From assembly GCA_002429385.1 (NCBI GenBank), contig DIZL01000010.1:7657-71656 (forward strand): a DNA stretch of 64,000 bases. The letters are read 5' to 3'. The translations under genes were made by a program, and so were the position numbers. Each line of letters begins with the position of its first letter. Positions within the stretch are counted from its first letter, which is position 1. The DNA is from Prolixibacteraceae bacterium UBA6029 (GTDB lineage: Bacteria; Bacteroidota; Bacteroidia; Bacteroidales; Prolixibacteraceae). The notes below the pieces were generated by a model. That model searched no databases, was not told where the DNA came from, and saw only the letters and a program-made list of their open reading frames with translations. Shown one piece after another: positions 18,034 through 27,116 of the stretch.

Positions 18034-18609
18034 TTATTTATTATGTGCAAATTGTTTATTCTGCTTAAACTTCAACAAATTTTCAGTTTGTCTTGCTGAT
18101 ACATCAATCCGCATGTTAGGATCAAGTGGTTCAACCAACATGTCTTTTCCATAAATAAATGGCAGACGTTCATAATCAGAGGGAACAAGCCGGTCGGTCA
18201 GGAAAATTGCTTCCTTGGGACAGGCTTCCTCACAATCGCCACAGAAAATACATCGCAGCATATTTATTTCATAGACCTCTGCATATTTTTCCTCCCGGTA
18301 CAAGTTTTCTTCACCGGGTTTACGTTCAGCAGCTACCATGGTGATGGCTTCTGCGGGACACGCAACAGCACATAATCCGCATGCCGTGCATCGTTCACGA
18401 CCCTGATCGTCACGTTTCAGAACATGCAGCCCACGGTAAACCTTACTGAATTCACGTGTCTCTTCAGGATAGTTTATTGTCGTTTTCTTTCTGAAAAAAT
18501 GCTTAATAGTAATGAACATGCCTTTAGCAATGGCAGGCAGATAGATCCATTCAAGGAAGGTCATCTTCTTGTCAGAAACCATTTTCGATCTGTTTGTTAA
18601 GGCATGCAT
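18034..18609 (-). CDS. nuoI: NADH-quinone oxidoreductase subunit I
   Basis: 191 residues. Two [4Fe-4S] motifs are complete: CTACGLCAVACP at about 77-88 and CIFCGDCEEACP at about 120-131. They carry electrons from NuoG to the N2 cluster in NuoB. An amphipathic N-terminus anchors it to the membrane arm. It follows nuoH by 12 bases. Confidence 0.96.
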   Translation of the reverse strand: MHALTNRSKMVSDKKMTFLEWIYLPAIAKGMFITIKHFFRKKTTINYPEETREFSKVYRGLHVLKRDDQGRERCTACGLCAVACPAEAITMVAAERKPGEENLYREEKYAEVYEINMLRCIFCGDCEEACPKEAIFLTDRLVPSDYERLPFIYGKDMLVEPLDPNMRIDVSARQTENLLKFKQNKQFAHNK

Positions 18610-18621
18610 GGCTCTTTCGGA

Positions 18622-19653
18622 TTAAGTTAATTCAGTGAAATAATAAAAAACTCCGGTGGCAAGGATATTGAATATTGCCAGAGGCATCAATCCTTTCCAT
18701 CCAAGGTTCATCAACTGGTCGTAACGAAACCGTGGTAATGTCCATCTGACCCACATAAACAGGAAGATCATAAAGAAAACTTTTATGAAGAAGAAGAAAG
18801 TCCCGAGTAATGTAGCGACGTTTCCCGATAAGCCGATATGATCAATAAAAGGCATATGGTATCCACCAAAATATAAGGTCACAATTACTGCCGACGATAT
18901 AAACATATTAACATATTCAGCAAAAAGGTAGAACCCCAGTTTCATCGAACTGTATTCCGTATGATATCCACCAATAAGTTCTGTTTCACATTCCGGAAGA
19001 TCAAATGGAGCACGGTTGGTTTCAGCAAAGGCACAGATTATAAAAATCAGGAACCCTAACGGCTGATAGAAAACATTCCAATGCATGCCCTGCTGTTGAT
19101 CAACTATTTCATGAAGGCTCAAAGTGCCAGTAGTTAGTATAAGGGCAATGATCGACATCCCCATGGCCAATTCGTAGCTGATCATCTGCGAAGCTGCACG
19201 GATGGAGCCAAGAAGAGCATATTTGTTATTTGAGGCCCAGCCTCCGAGCATAATGCCATAGACACCAATAGAAACCATGGCGAAAACATATAAAATACCA
19301 ATATTCAAATCTGCAATCTGCATTGGGAATTCATGTCCAAAGATGGTCAATGTCCCTCCCCATGGAATAACCACTCCCGTTAGCAAGGCAGTTGTCATCG
19401 CTATGGAAGGTCCCAGTATGAACATTTTTTTGTTGGCTGAAAGAGGAATGATCTCTTCCTTCATAAACATCTTAATGCCATCGGCAATTGGCTGCAATAG
19501 GCCAAAAATGCCTGCACGGTTTGGTCCGAGCCGGTCTTGCATAAAGGCTGCAACTTTTCGTTCACCATAGGTTGAATACATTGCTACAAGAAGTGTAACA
19601 AGTAATATGATGACCAAAAAGATGGTTTTATAAATATACATCGTCCAATCCAT
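18622..19653 (-). CDS. nuoH: NADH-quinone oxidoreductase subunit H
   Basis: 343 residues with eight to nine transmembrane helices, forming the quinone chamber with NuoB and NuoD. The highly conserved loop ETNRAPFDLPECETELIGGY (about 212-231) is intact, as is the N-terminal GERKVAAFMQDRLGPNRAG. It follows nuoG by 53 bases. Confidence 0.97.
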   Translation of the reverse strand: MDWTMYIYKTIFLVIILLVTLLVAMYSTYGERKVAAFMQDRLGPNRAGIFGLLQPIADGIKMFMKEEIIPLSANKKMFILGPSIAMTTALLTGVVIPWGGTLTIFGHEFPMQIADLNIGILYVFAMVSIGVYGIMLGGWASNNKYALLGSIRAASQMISYELAMGMSIIALILTTGTLSLHEIVDQQQGMHWNVFYQPLGFLIFIICAFAETNRAPFDLPECETELIGGYHTEYSSMKLGFYLFAEYVNMFISSAVIVTLYFGGYHMPFIDHIGLSGNVATLLGTFFFFIKVFFMIFLFMWVRWTLPRFRYDQLMNLGWKGLMPLAIFNILATGVFYYFTELT

Positions 19654-19706
19654 AACTGTTTTGTCTTTCGCGTGCTAGTTTGTTCTGCCTACAAGATACC
19701 TGAATT

Positions 19707-20669
19707 TTATTTCTCTATCTTAATTTTAGGATTATTCTCTTCAATCAATAGCTTTTCGTAATGGTTTTGTGAGATGACCGAATGCCTTTCTATTTTTCTG
19801 GGACCTTCAATTATCCATTCATTTGGATTCTTTTTTTCAAAACGGCAATCGTTGCAAATGAATTCTTCCAGTTCGCCGTACTTATCCTTTCTTCCAGTTA
19901 CACGAAGAACCTCATCTCCTTTCATCCAGAGAACTGTCTTTCCACCGCATTTGGAGCATTCACGATGCGCATCCATAGGGTTTGTATACCATACACGGCT
20001 TTTAAACCTGAAGGTTTTGTCTGTGAGGGCTCCAACAGGACATACATCAATCATATTTCCTGAGAAATCATTGTCAATAGCTTTCAGGATATAGGTGCTT
20101 ATTTCTGAATGATCGCCACGGCCTAACACTCCATGCACCCTCTGGTCGGTTAACTGGTCGGCTACCTTAACACAACGATAGCATAGAATACAGCGGTTCA
20201 TATTGAGTTTAATCTTATCACCGATATCGATCGGTTCGAAGGTCCTTCGCTCTTCTGTGGTTCGCGTTTCTTCAAGCCCGTGAACGTAGGATAAATCCTG
20301 AAGGTGACATTCACCTGCCTGGTCACATACCGGACAGTCCAGAGGATGGTTAAGCAGCAAAAACTCTGTAATAGCCCTTCTGTTGTCCATTACTTCAGGT
20401 GAAGTAATATTCTGAACCACCATTCCATCCTGAACAGTTGTGCGACACGAGGGTACAAGTTTAGGCATAGGCCTTGGGTCTTTTGCCGATCCTTGTGCTA
20501 CCTTAACCAGGCAACTTCGGCAATACCCGCCACTGCCTTCCAGTTTTGTGTAGTAACACATAGCTGGCGGAACCACACTGCCTCCGATCTTGCGGGCAGC
20601 ATTCAGAATGGTTGTTCCTGATTCCACTTCAACCTCAATATTATCTATGATTACTTTGACAAGGGACAT
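19707..20669 (-). CDS. nuoG: NADH-quinone oxidoreductase subunit G, short form
   Basis: Only 320 residues; classical NuoG has roughly 680-910. Present are the [2Fe-2S] ferredoxin domain (Cys38, Cys49, Cys52 and Cys74 region), the His-Cys3 cluster H108-PLDCPVCDQAGEC, the [4Fe-4S] motif CILCYRC with a later CPVG, and a CSKCGG...CNDC motif at about 237-272. The large molybdopterin-oxidoreductase-like domain is absent. The frame ends cleanly 53 bases before nuoH. Short NuoG proteins are, as I recall, common in Bacteroidota, so this is probably native. The start overlaps the end of nuoF by 19 bases. Confidence 0.93.
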   Translation of the reverse strand: MSLVKVIIDNIEVEVESGTTILNAARKIGGSVVPPAMCYYTKLEGSGGYCRSCLVKVAQGSAKDPRPMPKLVPSCRTTVQDGMVVQNITSPEVMDNRRAITEFLLLNHPLDCPVCDQAGECHLQDLSYVHGLEETRTTEERRTFEPIDIGDKIKLNMNRCILCYRCVKVADQLTDQRVHGVLGRGDHSEISTYILKAIDNDFSGNMIDVCPVGALTDKTFRFKSRVWYTNPMDAHRECSKCGGKTVLWMKGDEVLRVTGRKDKYGELEEFICNDCRFEKKNPNEWIIEGPRKIERHSVISQNHYEKLLIEENNPKIKIEK

Positions 20670-21958
20670 CGCTGTAATTTTATATGATCCTCAAACTCTT
20701 CGCGAAAATGGCGGATTGCACTGGCAACGGGCCATGCAGCAGCATCTCCCAATGGACAAATCGTATTTCCTTCAATATGTTTTGCAATATCGGTAAGCAG
20801 GTCGATGTCTTTCATCGATCCTTTGCCACTTTCAATCCTGTACAATATCTTTTCAATCCAACCGGTACCTTCACGGCATGGACTGCATTGTCCGCATGAT
20901 TCATGATGGTAGAACCTCGAAAAGGTCAAAAGGTTTTTAACAATACAAGCAGTTTCATCCATGACAATAAATCCACCTGAACCTAACATCGTTCCGCTTT
21001 GGAAACCTCCATCAGACAGCGATTCATAACTCATCAGCCGGGGTTCTCCATTGGCTGTTCTCAGAATAAGTTCAGCCGGAAGAACAGGCACTGAAGAGCC
21101 TCCGGCGACTACGGCTTTAAGTTTTTTCCCATTAAGGATACCACCACAATATTCATCACTGTAAATAAATTCCTTTACAGGCAAGCCAAGTTCTATTTCG
21201 TAAATGCCTGGCTTATTGATGTGCCCGCATGCCGAGATAAGTTTGGTCCCGTTACTATTTCCAATACCGATGGCAGCATAGGCATCAGCACCATTGTTCA
21301 TGATCCAAGGAAGGTTTGCTATTGTTTCAACATTGTTCACAACAGTTGGGCAATTGTATAATCCGACAATAGCAGGGAAAGGTGGCTTGATCCTGGGATT
21401 GCCGCGCTTCCCTTCGAGTGATTCAATCAGTGCTGTTTCTTCACCGCAGATGTATGCTCCTGCTCCGGGATGACAATGCAGATCAAGCGAATAACCGCTT
21501 CCAAGAATGTTTTCGCCAAGGAACCCGTTACGGTATGCTTCGTCAATGGCCTTTTCAATGATCCGAAGCACATAAAACAATTCACCCCTGATGTATATGT
21601 ATGAAGAACGTGCACCTAATGCATACGATCCAAGGATCATGCCTTCAATCAGTTGATGAGGGTTCAATTGTCCAATGTGCCGGTCCTTGAATGTTCCCGG
21701 TTCACTTTCATCAAAATTGCATACAAAATAACGTGGATTATCCGTGCTCTTGTCGATAAACCCCCATTTCATTCCTGCAGGGAAGCCTGCTCCTCCACGG
21801 CCCCTAAGGCCAGACTTTTTAACTTCGGCTGTTACCTCGTCAGGAGTATAGTTTTTTAATGTTTTTTCAACGGCAGAATAACCTCCCAGTTTTCGGTATA
21901 CCTCGTAACTGGCCAGTCCGGGAACGTTGATGTTATTTAAAAGGATCTGTTTGGCCAT
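20651..21958 (-). CDS. nuoF: NADH-quinone oxidoreductase subunit F
   Basis: 435 residues, the NADH-binding and FMN-containing subunit. The glycine-rich NADH site SGLRGRGGAGFPAGMKWGF (about 50-68), the FMN segment AYICGEETALIESLEGKRG (about 168-186) and the [4Fe-4S] N3 motif SCGQCSPCREGTG (about 348-360) are all intact. It accepts hydride from NADH. It follows nuoE by three bases. Confidence 0.97.
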   Translation of the reverse strand: MAKQILLNNINVPGLASYEVYRKLGGYSAVEKTLKNYTPDEVTAEVKKSGLRGRGGAGFPAGMKWGFIDKSTDNPRYFVCNFDESEPGTFKDRHIGQLNPHQLIEGMILGSYALGARSSYIYIRGELFYVLRIIEKAIDEAYRNGFLGENILGSGYSLDLHCHPGAGAYICGEETALIESLEGKRGNPRIKPPFPAIVGLYNCPTVVNNVETIANLPWIMNNGADAYAAIGIGNSNGTKLISACGHINKPGIYEIELGLPVKEFIYSDEYCGGILNGKKLKAVVAGGSSVPVLPAELILRTANGEPRLMSYESLSDGGFQSGTMLGSGGFIVMDETACIVKNLLTFSRFYHHESCGQCSPCREGTGWIEKILYRIESGKGSMKDIDLLTDIAKHIEGNTICPLGDAAAWPVASAIRHFREEFEDHIKLQRCPLSK

Positions 21959-21961
21959 TAG

Positions 21962-22495
21962 TTAAAAGTATGGGTTAGTATGCGAACATTTATTTTCAGC
22001 CTGCCATTTTTCAAGGAGTTCGTCAGCTTTCTCAATAGTAATCTTTTCATGGTACTCGGTTCCTACCTGGATGACCGGGGCGTTTCCACAAGCAGCCAGA
22101 CATTCTACAGTCTTCAGGCTAAACTTGCCGTCCGCAGTGGTCTCACCGGGTTTGATACCCAACCGTTTCTCGAAATGAGCAAGGATTTCCTCCGAGCCTT
22201 TTAACCAGCAAGGACCCGTCTGGCAGACTTCAATCATGCAATTACCGACAGGCTGAAGGTTGAACATGCTGTAAAAAGAGGCTACTTCATATACCTCGAT
22301 GGGTTGAATATCGAGCAGCGAAGCCACGTAATCCATGATTTCGGCACTCAGCCATCCTTTATTTTCGGCCTGTGCGATATGCAAAACCGGAAGTATTGCT
22401 GACTTTTGTTTGCCTTGAGGGTACCGGTTTATAATCCGGTTCACAAGAGACAGTGTTTCGCTGTTAAACTCAGTATTGTTCTTATTGTTCTGCAT
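21962..22495 (-). CDS. nuoE: NADH-quinone oxidoreductase subunit E
   Basis: 177 residues with a thioredoxin-like [2Fe-2S] domain. The N1a ligands are CQTGPC (about 101-106) and CLAAC (about 142-146). It pairs with NuoF in the NADH dehydrogenase tip. It follows nuoD by 110 bases that contain a pyrimidine-rich low-complexity tract (about 22568-22606). Confidence 0.96.
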   Translation of the reverse strand: MQNNKNNTEFNSETLSLVNRIINRYPQGKQKSAILPVLHIAQAENKGWLSAEIMDYVASLLDIQPIEVYEVASFYSMFNLQPVGNCMIEVCQTGPCWLKGSEEILAHFEKRLGIKPGETTADGKFSLKTVECLAACGNAPVIQVGTEYHEKITIEKADELLEKWQAENKCSHTNPYF

Positions 22496-22605
22496 TTATA
22501 TTTTTCGGTTATTTCTATTTAATTTCCAGTCAGTTAAAATTGGTTGTAAAGATATCTCGCTACGATTTTCCTTTTCCCTTTTTCCTTTTCTCCCTGCTCC
22601 TTGCC

Positions 22606-23841
22606 CTATGCATCCAACTCCCCTGCAATCACATTCATAGAACTCATGGTAAGCACTGCATCGGATAACATGTTCCCGATCACCATCTCAGGATAAGCCT
22701 GGTAATAAATAAAACATGGCCGGCGAAAATGCAACCTCGAAGGGGTGCGTCCGCCATCGCTCACCAGGTAAAATCCCAGTTCTCCGTTAGCTGCCTCGAT
22801 GCTATGATAAACCTCTCCGGCCGGAATATCTGTCTCACCCATGACTATCTTGAAATGCCAGATAAGCGCTTCCATGTTATTGTAAACCTTCTCTTTGGGA
22901 GGAAGCACAAACCTTGGATCTTTTGCATAATAAGTATCTTTATCTGCAATCTTATCTAATTTAATTAATGCCTGTTCAATAATGCTTAAACTCTGCCACA
23001 TTTCTTCCTGACGAACCATGAAACGGTCGTATGTGTCACCGCTTTGTCCAACCGGAATACTGAAATCAAAATCCTCATACGAGCAATACGGATTCATCAC
23101 GCGAACATCGTAATCAACCCCGCAGGCACGCAGATTGGGTCCCGTGAATCCGTAAGCAAGGGCCCGATCTGCCGAAAAGGGGCCGACATTAATCGTGCGA
23201 TCCATAAATATACGGTTGCGGGCCAGCAACTTTTCAAATTCCTTTAATTTGACAGGAAATGATTTCAGGAAAAGGCGAATCTTATCCCATGCCTTAGCAC
23301 TGAAATTACGTTCAAAGCCTCCAATGCGTCCCATATTGGTGGTCAGCCTTGACCCACATATTTCCTCATAAATCTCATAAATGAATTCTCTATCCTGAAA
23401 CAGGTAGGTGAACCCGGTAAGCGCACCACTGTCAACACCAATTACACTATTACAAACCAGGTGATCTGCAATACGGGCCAGCTCCATCACTACAATACGA
23501 AGGTAATCTACCCTCTTTGGTGTTTCTATACCCAGTAATTTCTCAACCGTCATATGCCAGCCCATGTTGTTTAATGGCGCTGAGCAATAGTTTAACCGAT
23601 CGGTGAGGGGTGTGATCTGGTAAAAAGGTCGGCGTTCAGCTATCTTCTCGAATGCCCGGTGGATATAGCCAATGGTTTGCTCCGTTTCGACAATAAACTC
23701 CCCGTCCATCAGCATAACATTCTGAAATACCCCATGCGTGGCCGGGTGGGTTGGGCCAACATTCAGTGTGTTGTATTCCTTGTGTTCCACTGAACTTACA
23801 ATGTCTTTATCCCAATATTCAGTATGTTGTCCTTTTGCCAT
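22606..23841 (-). CDS. nuoD: NADH-quinone oxidoreductase subunit D
   Basis: About 411 residues from MAKGQHTEYW at 23841. An in-frame ATG at 23877 would add 12 residues, but these are encoded by the intergenic AT-rich repeat, so I prefer 23841. Signature parts are NVGPTHPATHGVFQN near the N-terminus and NMGRIGGFERNFS near residue 170. The Ni-binding Cys of hydrogenases are absent, as expected for NuoD. It forms the quinone site with NuoB. It is separate from nuoC, not fused. Confidence 0.95.
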   Translation of the reverse strand: MAKGQHTEYWDKDIVSSVEHKEYNTLNVGPTHPATHGVFQNVMLMDGEFIVETEQTIGYIHRAFEKIAERRPFYQITPLTDRLNYCSAPLNNMGWHMTVEKLLGIETPKRVDYLRIVVMELARIADHLVCNSVIGVDSGALTGFTYLFQDREFIYEIYEEICGSRLTTNMGRIGGFERNFSAKAWDKIRLFLKSFPVKLKEFEKLLARNRIFMDRTINVGPFSADRALAYGFTGPNLRACGVDYDVRVMNPYCSYEDFDFSIPVGQSGDTYDRFMVRQEEMWQSLSIIEQALIKLDKIADKDTYYAKDPRFVLPPKEKVYNNMEALIWHFKIVMGETDIPAGEVYHSIEAANGELGFYLVSDGGRTPSRLHFRRPCFIYYQAYPEMVIGNMLSDAVLTMSSMNVIAGELDA

Positions 23842-23864
23842 AAAACAAAGTGAAAAGTCAAAAT

Positions 23865-23914
23865 ATCCAATATTCAATATTCAATAACCAATATTCAATA
23901 ACCAATAATCAAAC
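23865..23914. repeat. AT-rich direct repeat between nuoC and nuoD
   Basis: Direct repeats of the word caatattcaataac with a 14-base period in the spacer upstream of nuoD. The tract lies inside an operon, and its translation would create an artificial N-terminal extension of NuoD. Function unknown. Confidence 0.7.
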
Positions 23915-23918
23915 TACC

Positions 23919-24428
23919 TTATCGCCCAAACATGCTGTCATCTTTATCATCACGTGTCTGATCTTCCAATGGAAATTCTTTTCTCATAGGAAAGTCAGTC
24001 ATGTCATCCATATTTAAAATGCGTTTCATGTTCGGGTGCCCTTCAAAGATAATTCCAAAGAAGTCGTACGTTTCACGTTCCATCCAATTGGCTGCCGGCC
24101 AGATTGTTGTTGCTGTGGTTATTACCGGGTGATCAATATCAGTGGCTGTTTTAATCCGTATCCTGTGGTTATTTACAAAACTATGCAAATGATACACCAC
24201 ACCCAGTTGATTCTTTTCAGGGTAATGCATGCCGCAAAGAGTGGTTAAAAAGTTATACTGGAGCTCTTTGTCTTGGTATAAGTATAACAGGACATCATGA
24301 ATAAACTCTTTCTGAACAGTTATGCATAACATGTCGGACATTACCTCTTCTTTCGCTATTGCATCAAAGAATTGGGTCTTTAGTTTTTTTACAACTAACT
24401 GATCTCTTTCCGGATTGGACTGGTACAC
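23919..24428 (-). CDS. nuoC: NADH-quinone oxidoreductase subunit C
   Basis: 169 residues of the 30-kDa subunit family. The conserved C-terminal block is intact: MERETYDFFGIIFEGHPNM (about 116-134), then RILNMDD and FPMRKEFPLE. It links the peripheral arm to NuoD. The stand-alone gene differs from the nuoCD fusion of enterobacteria. It is 68 bases after nuoB. Confidence 0.94.
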   Translation of the reverse strand: MYQSNPERDQLVVKKLKTQFFDAIAKEEVMSDMLCITVQKEFIHDVLLYLYQDKELQYNFLTTLCGMHYPEKNQLGVVYHLHSFVNNHRIRIKTATDIDHPVITTATTIWPAANWMERETYDFFGIIFEGHPNMKRILNMDDMTDFPMRKEFPLEDQTRDDKDDSMFGR

Positions 24429-24496
24429 AATTATCGTTATTTGGCTGGATCACTTTACTCCTGATACTCATATCAAAATTGAATCAGGCAGAAAAG

Positions 24497-25054
24497 CTAT
24501 TCCATATTGTATTTTTTCATTAGATCGTTATATTCCTGTGAATTGCGCCTTCTAAGCGATTCGTTGCCGACCAATTCCTGAATTTTCAGGATTCCGTCGA
24601 TAATTTGCTCCGGACGCGGAGGACAACCTGGCACATAAACGTCAACCGGAATGATCCTGTCGATGCCCTGTAAAACGCTGTAGGTATCAAAGACACCGCC
24701 GCTCGAAGCGCAGGCTCCAACTGCGATTACCCATTTAGGCTCGGCCATTTGTATATAGACTTCTCGCAACACCGGTCCCATTTTCTTTGCAACGGTTCCC
24801 ATAACCATCAGCAGGTCGCTCTGACGTGGCGAAAAGCTTAACCTTTCTGAACCAAAACGTCCAAGATCGTAATGTGAGGCCATAGTTGCCATGAATTCAA
24901 TGCCACAGCAGGAAGTAGCGAAGGGGAGAGGCCATAGCGAATTTTTACGGGCCAGACCTACAGCCTTTTCCATTGATGTGGCAAAAAAACCTTTGCCGGT
25001 ATAGCCTTCAGGCATTTCGGCAATTTCTATCGTTGAAATTTGTTTTTCAGACAT
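24497..25054 (-). CDS. nuoB: NADH-quinone oxidoreductase subunit B
   Basis: 185 residues containing the N2 [4Fe-4S] cluster site: the tandem cysteines in SCCGIEFMA (about 48-56), the single Cys in VGACASSGG and the last in VPGCPPRPE. N2 passes electrons to quinone. It follows nuoA by 23 bases. Confidence 0.97.
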   Translation of the reverse strand: MSEKQISTIEIAEMPEGYTGKGFFATSMEKAVGLARKNSLWPLPFATSCCGIEFMATMASHYDLGRFGSERLSFSPRQSDLLMVMGTVAKKMGPVLREVYIQMAEPKWVIAVGACASSGGVFDTYSVLQGIDRIIPVDVYVPGCPPRPEQIIDGILKIQELVGNESLRRRNSQEYNDLMKKYNME

Positions 25055-25077
25055 AATACAGGTGCTTAATTCTTTCC

Positions 25078-25440
25078 TTATTTCTTATCCCATTTCAAAG
25101 CGCCCTTAAGTAGAATATATATAAAACCTGCAAGAACAAGAATAATAAATAAAAACATATCTATAAAACCTTCTTTCCCAAGGGTTTTAAAGTTCACTGA
25201 CCAAGGGTACATAAATATCACTTCAACATCAAATAGTACATAGAGAATGGCAATCAGGAAATATTTAACCGAAAAAGGACTGCGGGCGTTTCCCATCCCT
25301 TCGATTCCACATTCAAAATTCTCCAGTTTCTCACGTGAAAAACGCTTTGGACCCAAAAAATGAGTCAAAAGCATCGTGGATATAACAAACCCAAGAACTA
25401 CTAATGATTGAATTAATACAGGAATATAATCTTGCGGCAT
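25078..25440 (-). CDS. nuoA: NADH-quinone oxidoreductase subunit A
   Basis: 120 residues with three transmembrane helices. The conserved loop FECGIEGMGNARSPFSVKYF (about 42-61) carries the Cys that marks the active/deactive loop in this family. It is the first gene of the nuo operon; the promoter should lie in 25441-25607, but I cannot point to clear boxes. Confidence 0.96.
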   Translation of the reverse strand: MPQDYIPVLIQSLVVLGFVISTMLLTHFLGPKRFSREKLENFECGIEGMGNARSPFSVKYFLIAILYVLFDVEVIFMYPWSVNFKTLGKEGFIDMFLFIILVLAGFIYILLKGALKWDKK

Positions 25441-25607
25441 CTTTTTGACTTTATGTTGATATCATAAACGATTCTGATATCCATTTGTTCATAAAAATAG
25501 TACATTAACATTGAAAAGCAAAGGTCGAAGCGATTACTTATTATACTATAAATAAAAAAGCAATACACCCGAATGGATATGCTGCTTTTCTACTGTCTTT
25601 TATTGTT

Positions 25608-26360
25608 TTATTTTGTCCCTGCCAGATAGGTAATTCCTGAGAGCAATACATACCAGATTATAATCAGTGGTAAGGCATAAAGCTGCAGGAAGATCAGCAT
25701 GAGTATGGTTGTTCCCAAAAAAAAATAGCGAAGGGCATTCTCTCTAAGGTTCAGGTTTTTGAATTTCAGGTTGAACATCGGGAGTTCGGAAACCATCAGG
25801 AATGAACAAATAAATATAGCTGAAAGTAGGGTGTATTTGTTAAGGATGACTGGGATGATACTTTGATTGGTTCCCAGTTCGAGAATCAATCCCAGCGATG
25901 CAAAGAAAATGGCATTGGCCGGTATAGGCATACCCAGAAACTGTTCACTCTGCCGGTCATCGGTATTGAATTTGGCAAGGCGGAAAGCTCCGGCAACAGG
26001 TAATACCAGGCTGGTAAATAGTACAATCCATTGGCTGTAGTTCCCTTCGATATCTTGTATCCGTTGAACTTTTCCGAATAATGTTAGCTGAATCATAGTG
26101 AAGACGATGGCAGCAGGAGCAAGTCCGAAAGATACCAGGTCGGCCAGTGAATCCAACTCCTTACCGATAGAGGAATAGGCTTTCAGTAAGCGGGCCGAAA
26201 ATCCGTCGAGAAAATCGAATACTGCCGCAGCGAATATAAATACAGAGGCCCAGCCCAATTGACCATCGACGGCAAAGAATACAGATAAGCTGCCACAGAC
26301 CAGATTCATGGCTGTGATGGTATTAGGAACCCAGAAGAATATATTGCTTATGCGGCTCAT
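25608..26360 (-). CDS. pssA: CDP-diacylglycerol-serine O-phosphatidyltransferase
   Basis: 250 residues with about seven to eight transmembrane helices. The CDP-alcohol phosphotransferase motif is clear: D48-F-L-D-G-F-S-A-R followed by GKELDSLADLVSFGLAP (about 65-81), fitting D-G-x2-A-R-x8-G-x3-D-x3-D. It makes phosphatidylserine from CDP-diacylglycerol. It overlaps psd by four bases. Confidence 0.95.
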   Translation of the reverse strand: MSRISNIFFWVPNTITAMNLVCGSLSVFFAVDGQLGWASVFIFAAAVFDFLDGFSARLLKAYSSIGKELDSLADLVSFGLAPAAIVFTMIQLTLFGKVQRIQDIEGNYSQWIVLFTSLVLPVAGAFRLAKFNTDDRQSEQFLGMPIPANAIFFASLGLILELGTNQSIIPVILNKYTLLSAIFICSFLMVSELPMFNLKFKNLNLRENALRYFFLGTTILMLIFLQLYALPLIIIWYVLLSGITYLAGTK

Positions 26361-27019
26361 GAGTTTAATTCACCAATGATGGTTTGCGAGCCTTTGACTT
26401 TGTCTTTAAGTTTAATGTTTAGCTTAGTTCCGACCGGAAGATAGAGGTCGACACGTGAGCCAAAACGTATAAAACCCAGTTCTGTGGATTGGTCAACTGT
26501 GTCCCCAACCGTAACGTAGTTGATGATGCGGCGTGCCATGGCACCGGCAACCTGACGCATTACGATTTCACGTCCGTCTTTAATCTTCACTGCTGTGGTA
26601 GTCCGTTCGTTTTCTTCAGCCGATTTGTCTTTAAAAGCAGCGTAGAACTCACCATCCTTGTGTTTCATATAAGTTACCTCGCCCGGAACAGGGATCCAGT
26701 TAATATGTACATTGGTGGGCGACATAAATATAGAAACCATCAGACATTTGGTATTCAGATATTCATTTTCAACTGTTTCACGAATATCACAGATCTTTCC
26801 GTCTGCGGGCGATAAAATGATATTTTCATTTTGGGAGATCTTGCGTGTTGGATGCCTGAAGAATTGAATAACCAGTATATAGATAACTGTAGTTACTGCC
26901 AATGCTCCAACTTTTAACGCAGTGTCGGTAATAAAAAACCATGACAATAGTATGAGACCTGCAAGAATTGCAGTGGCATAACTAATGGTTCCGATGCCGG
27001 CTTTATGAACTTTCATCAT
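26357..27019 (-). CDS. psd: Phosphatidylserine decarboxylase
   Basis: 220 residues, the short archaeal-type or type II-like form. The self-cleavage site that creates the pyruvoyl group is the Gly-Ser in IRFGSRVDLYLP near residue 186. N-terminal hydrophobic helices (about 10-52) anchor it. The SPADGKICDI segment (about 71-80) is conserved. It converts phosphatidylserine to phosphatidylethanolamine and overlaps pssA by four bases, so the two steps are coupled. Confidence 0.94.
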   Translation of the reverse strand: MMKVHKAGIGTISYATAILAGLILLSWFFITDTALKVGALAVTTVIYILVIQFFRHPTRKISQNENIILSPADGKICDIRETVENEYLNTKCLMVSIFMSPTNVHINWIPVPGEVTYMKHKDGEFYAAFKDKSAEENERTTTAVKIKDGREIVMRQVAGAMARRIINYVTVGDTVDQSTELGFIRFGSRVDLYLPVGTKLNIKLKDKVKGSQTIIGELNS

Positions 27020-27116
27020 TAACTCTTAGATTTGGCCACAAAAGTAGTAAATTATTGAGCTTTTTGGCAGTCTTTGGGATATAAAGAAAACAAAAATTGA
27101 ACTTTCAAACAGATGA

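Noticed and set aside
19707..20669. NuoG truncated by an assembly error
   Set aside because: The frame ends cleanly, the operon continues without a gap and short NuoG fits the lineage.
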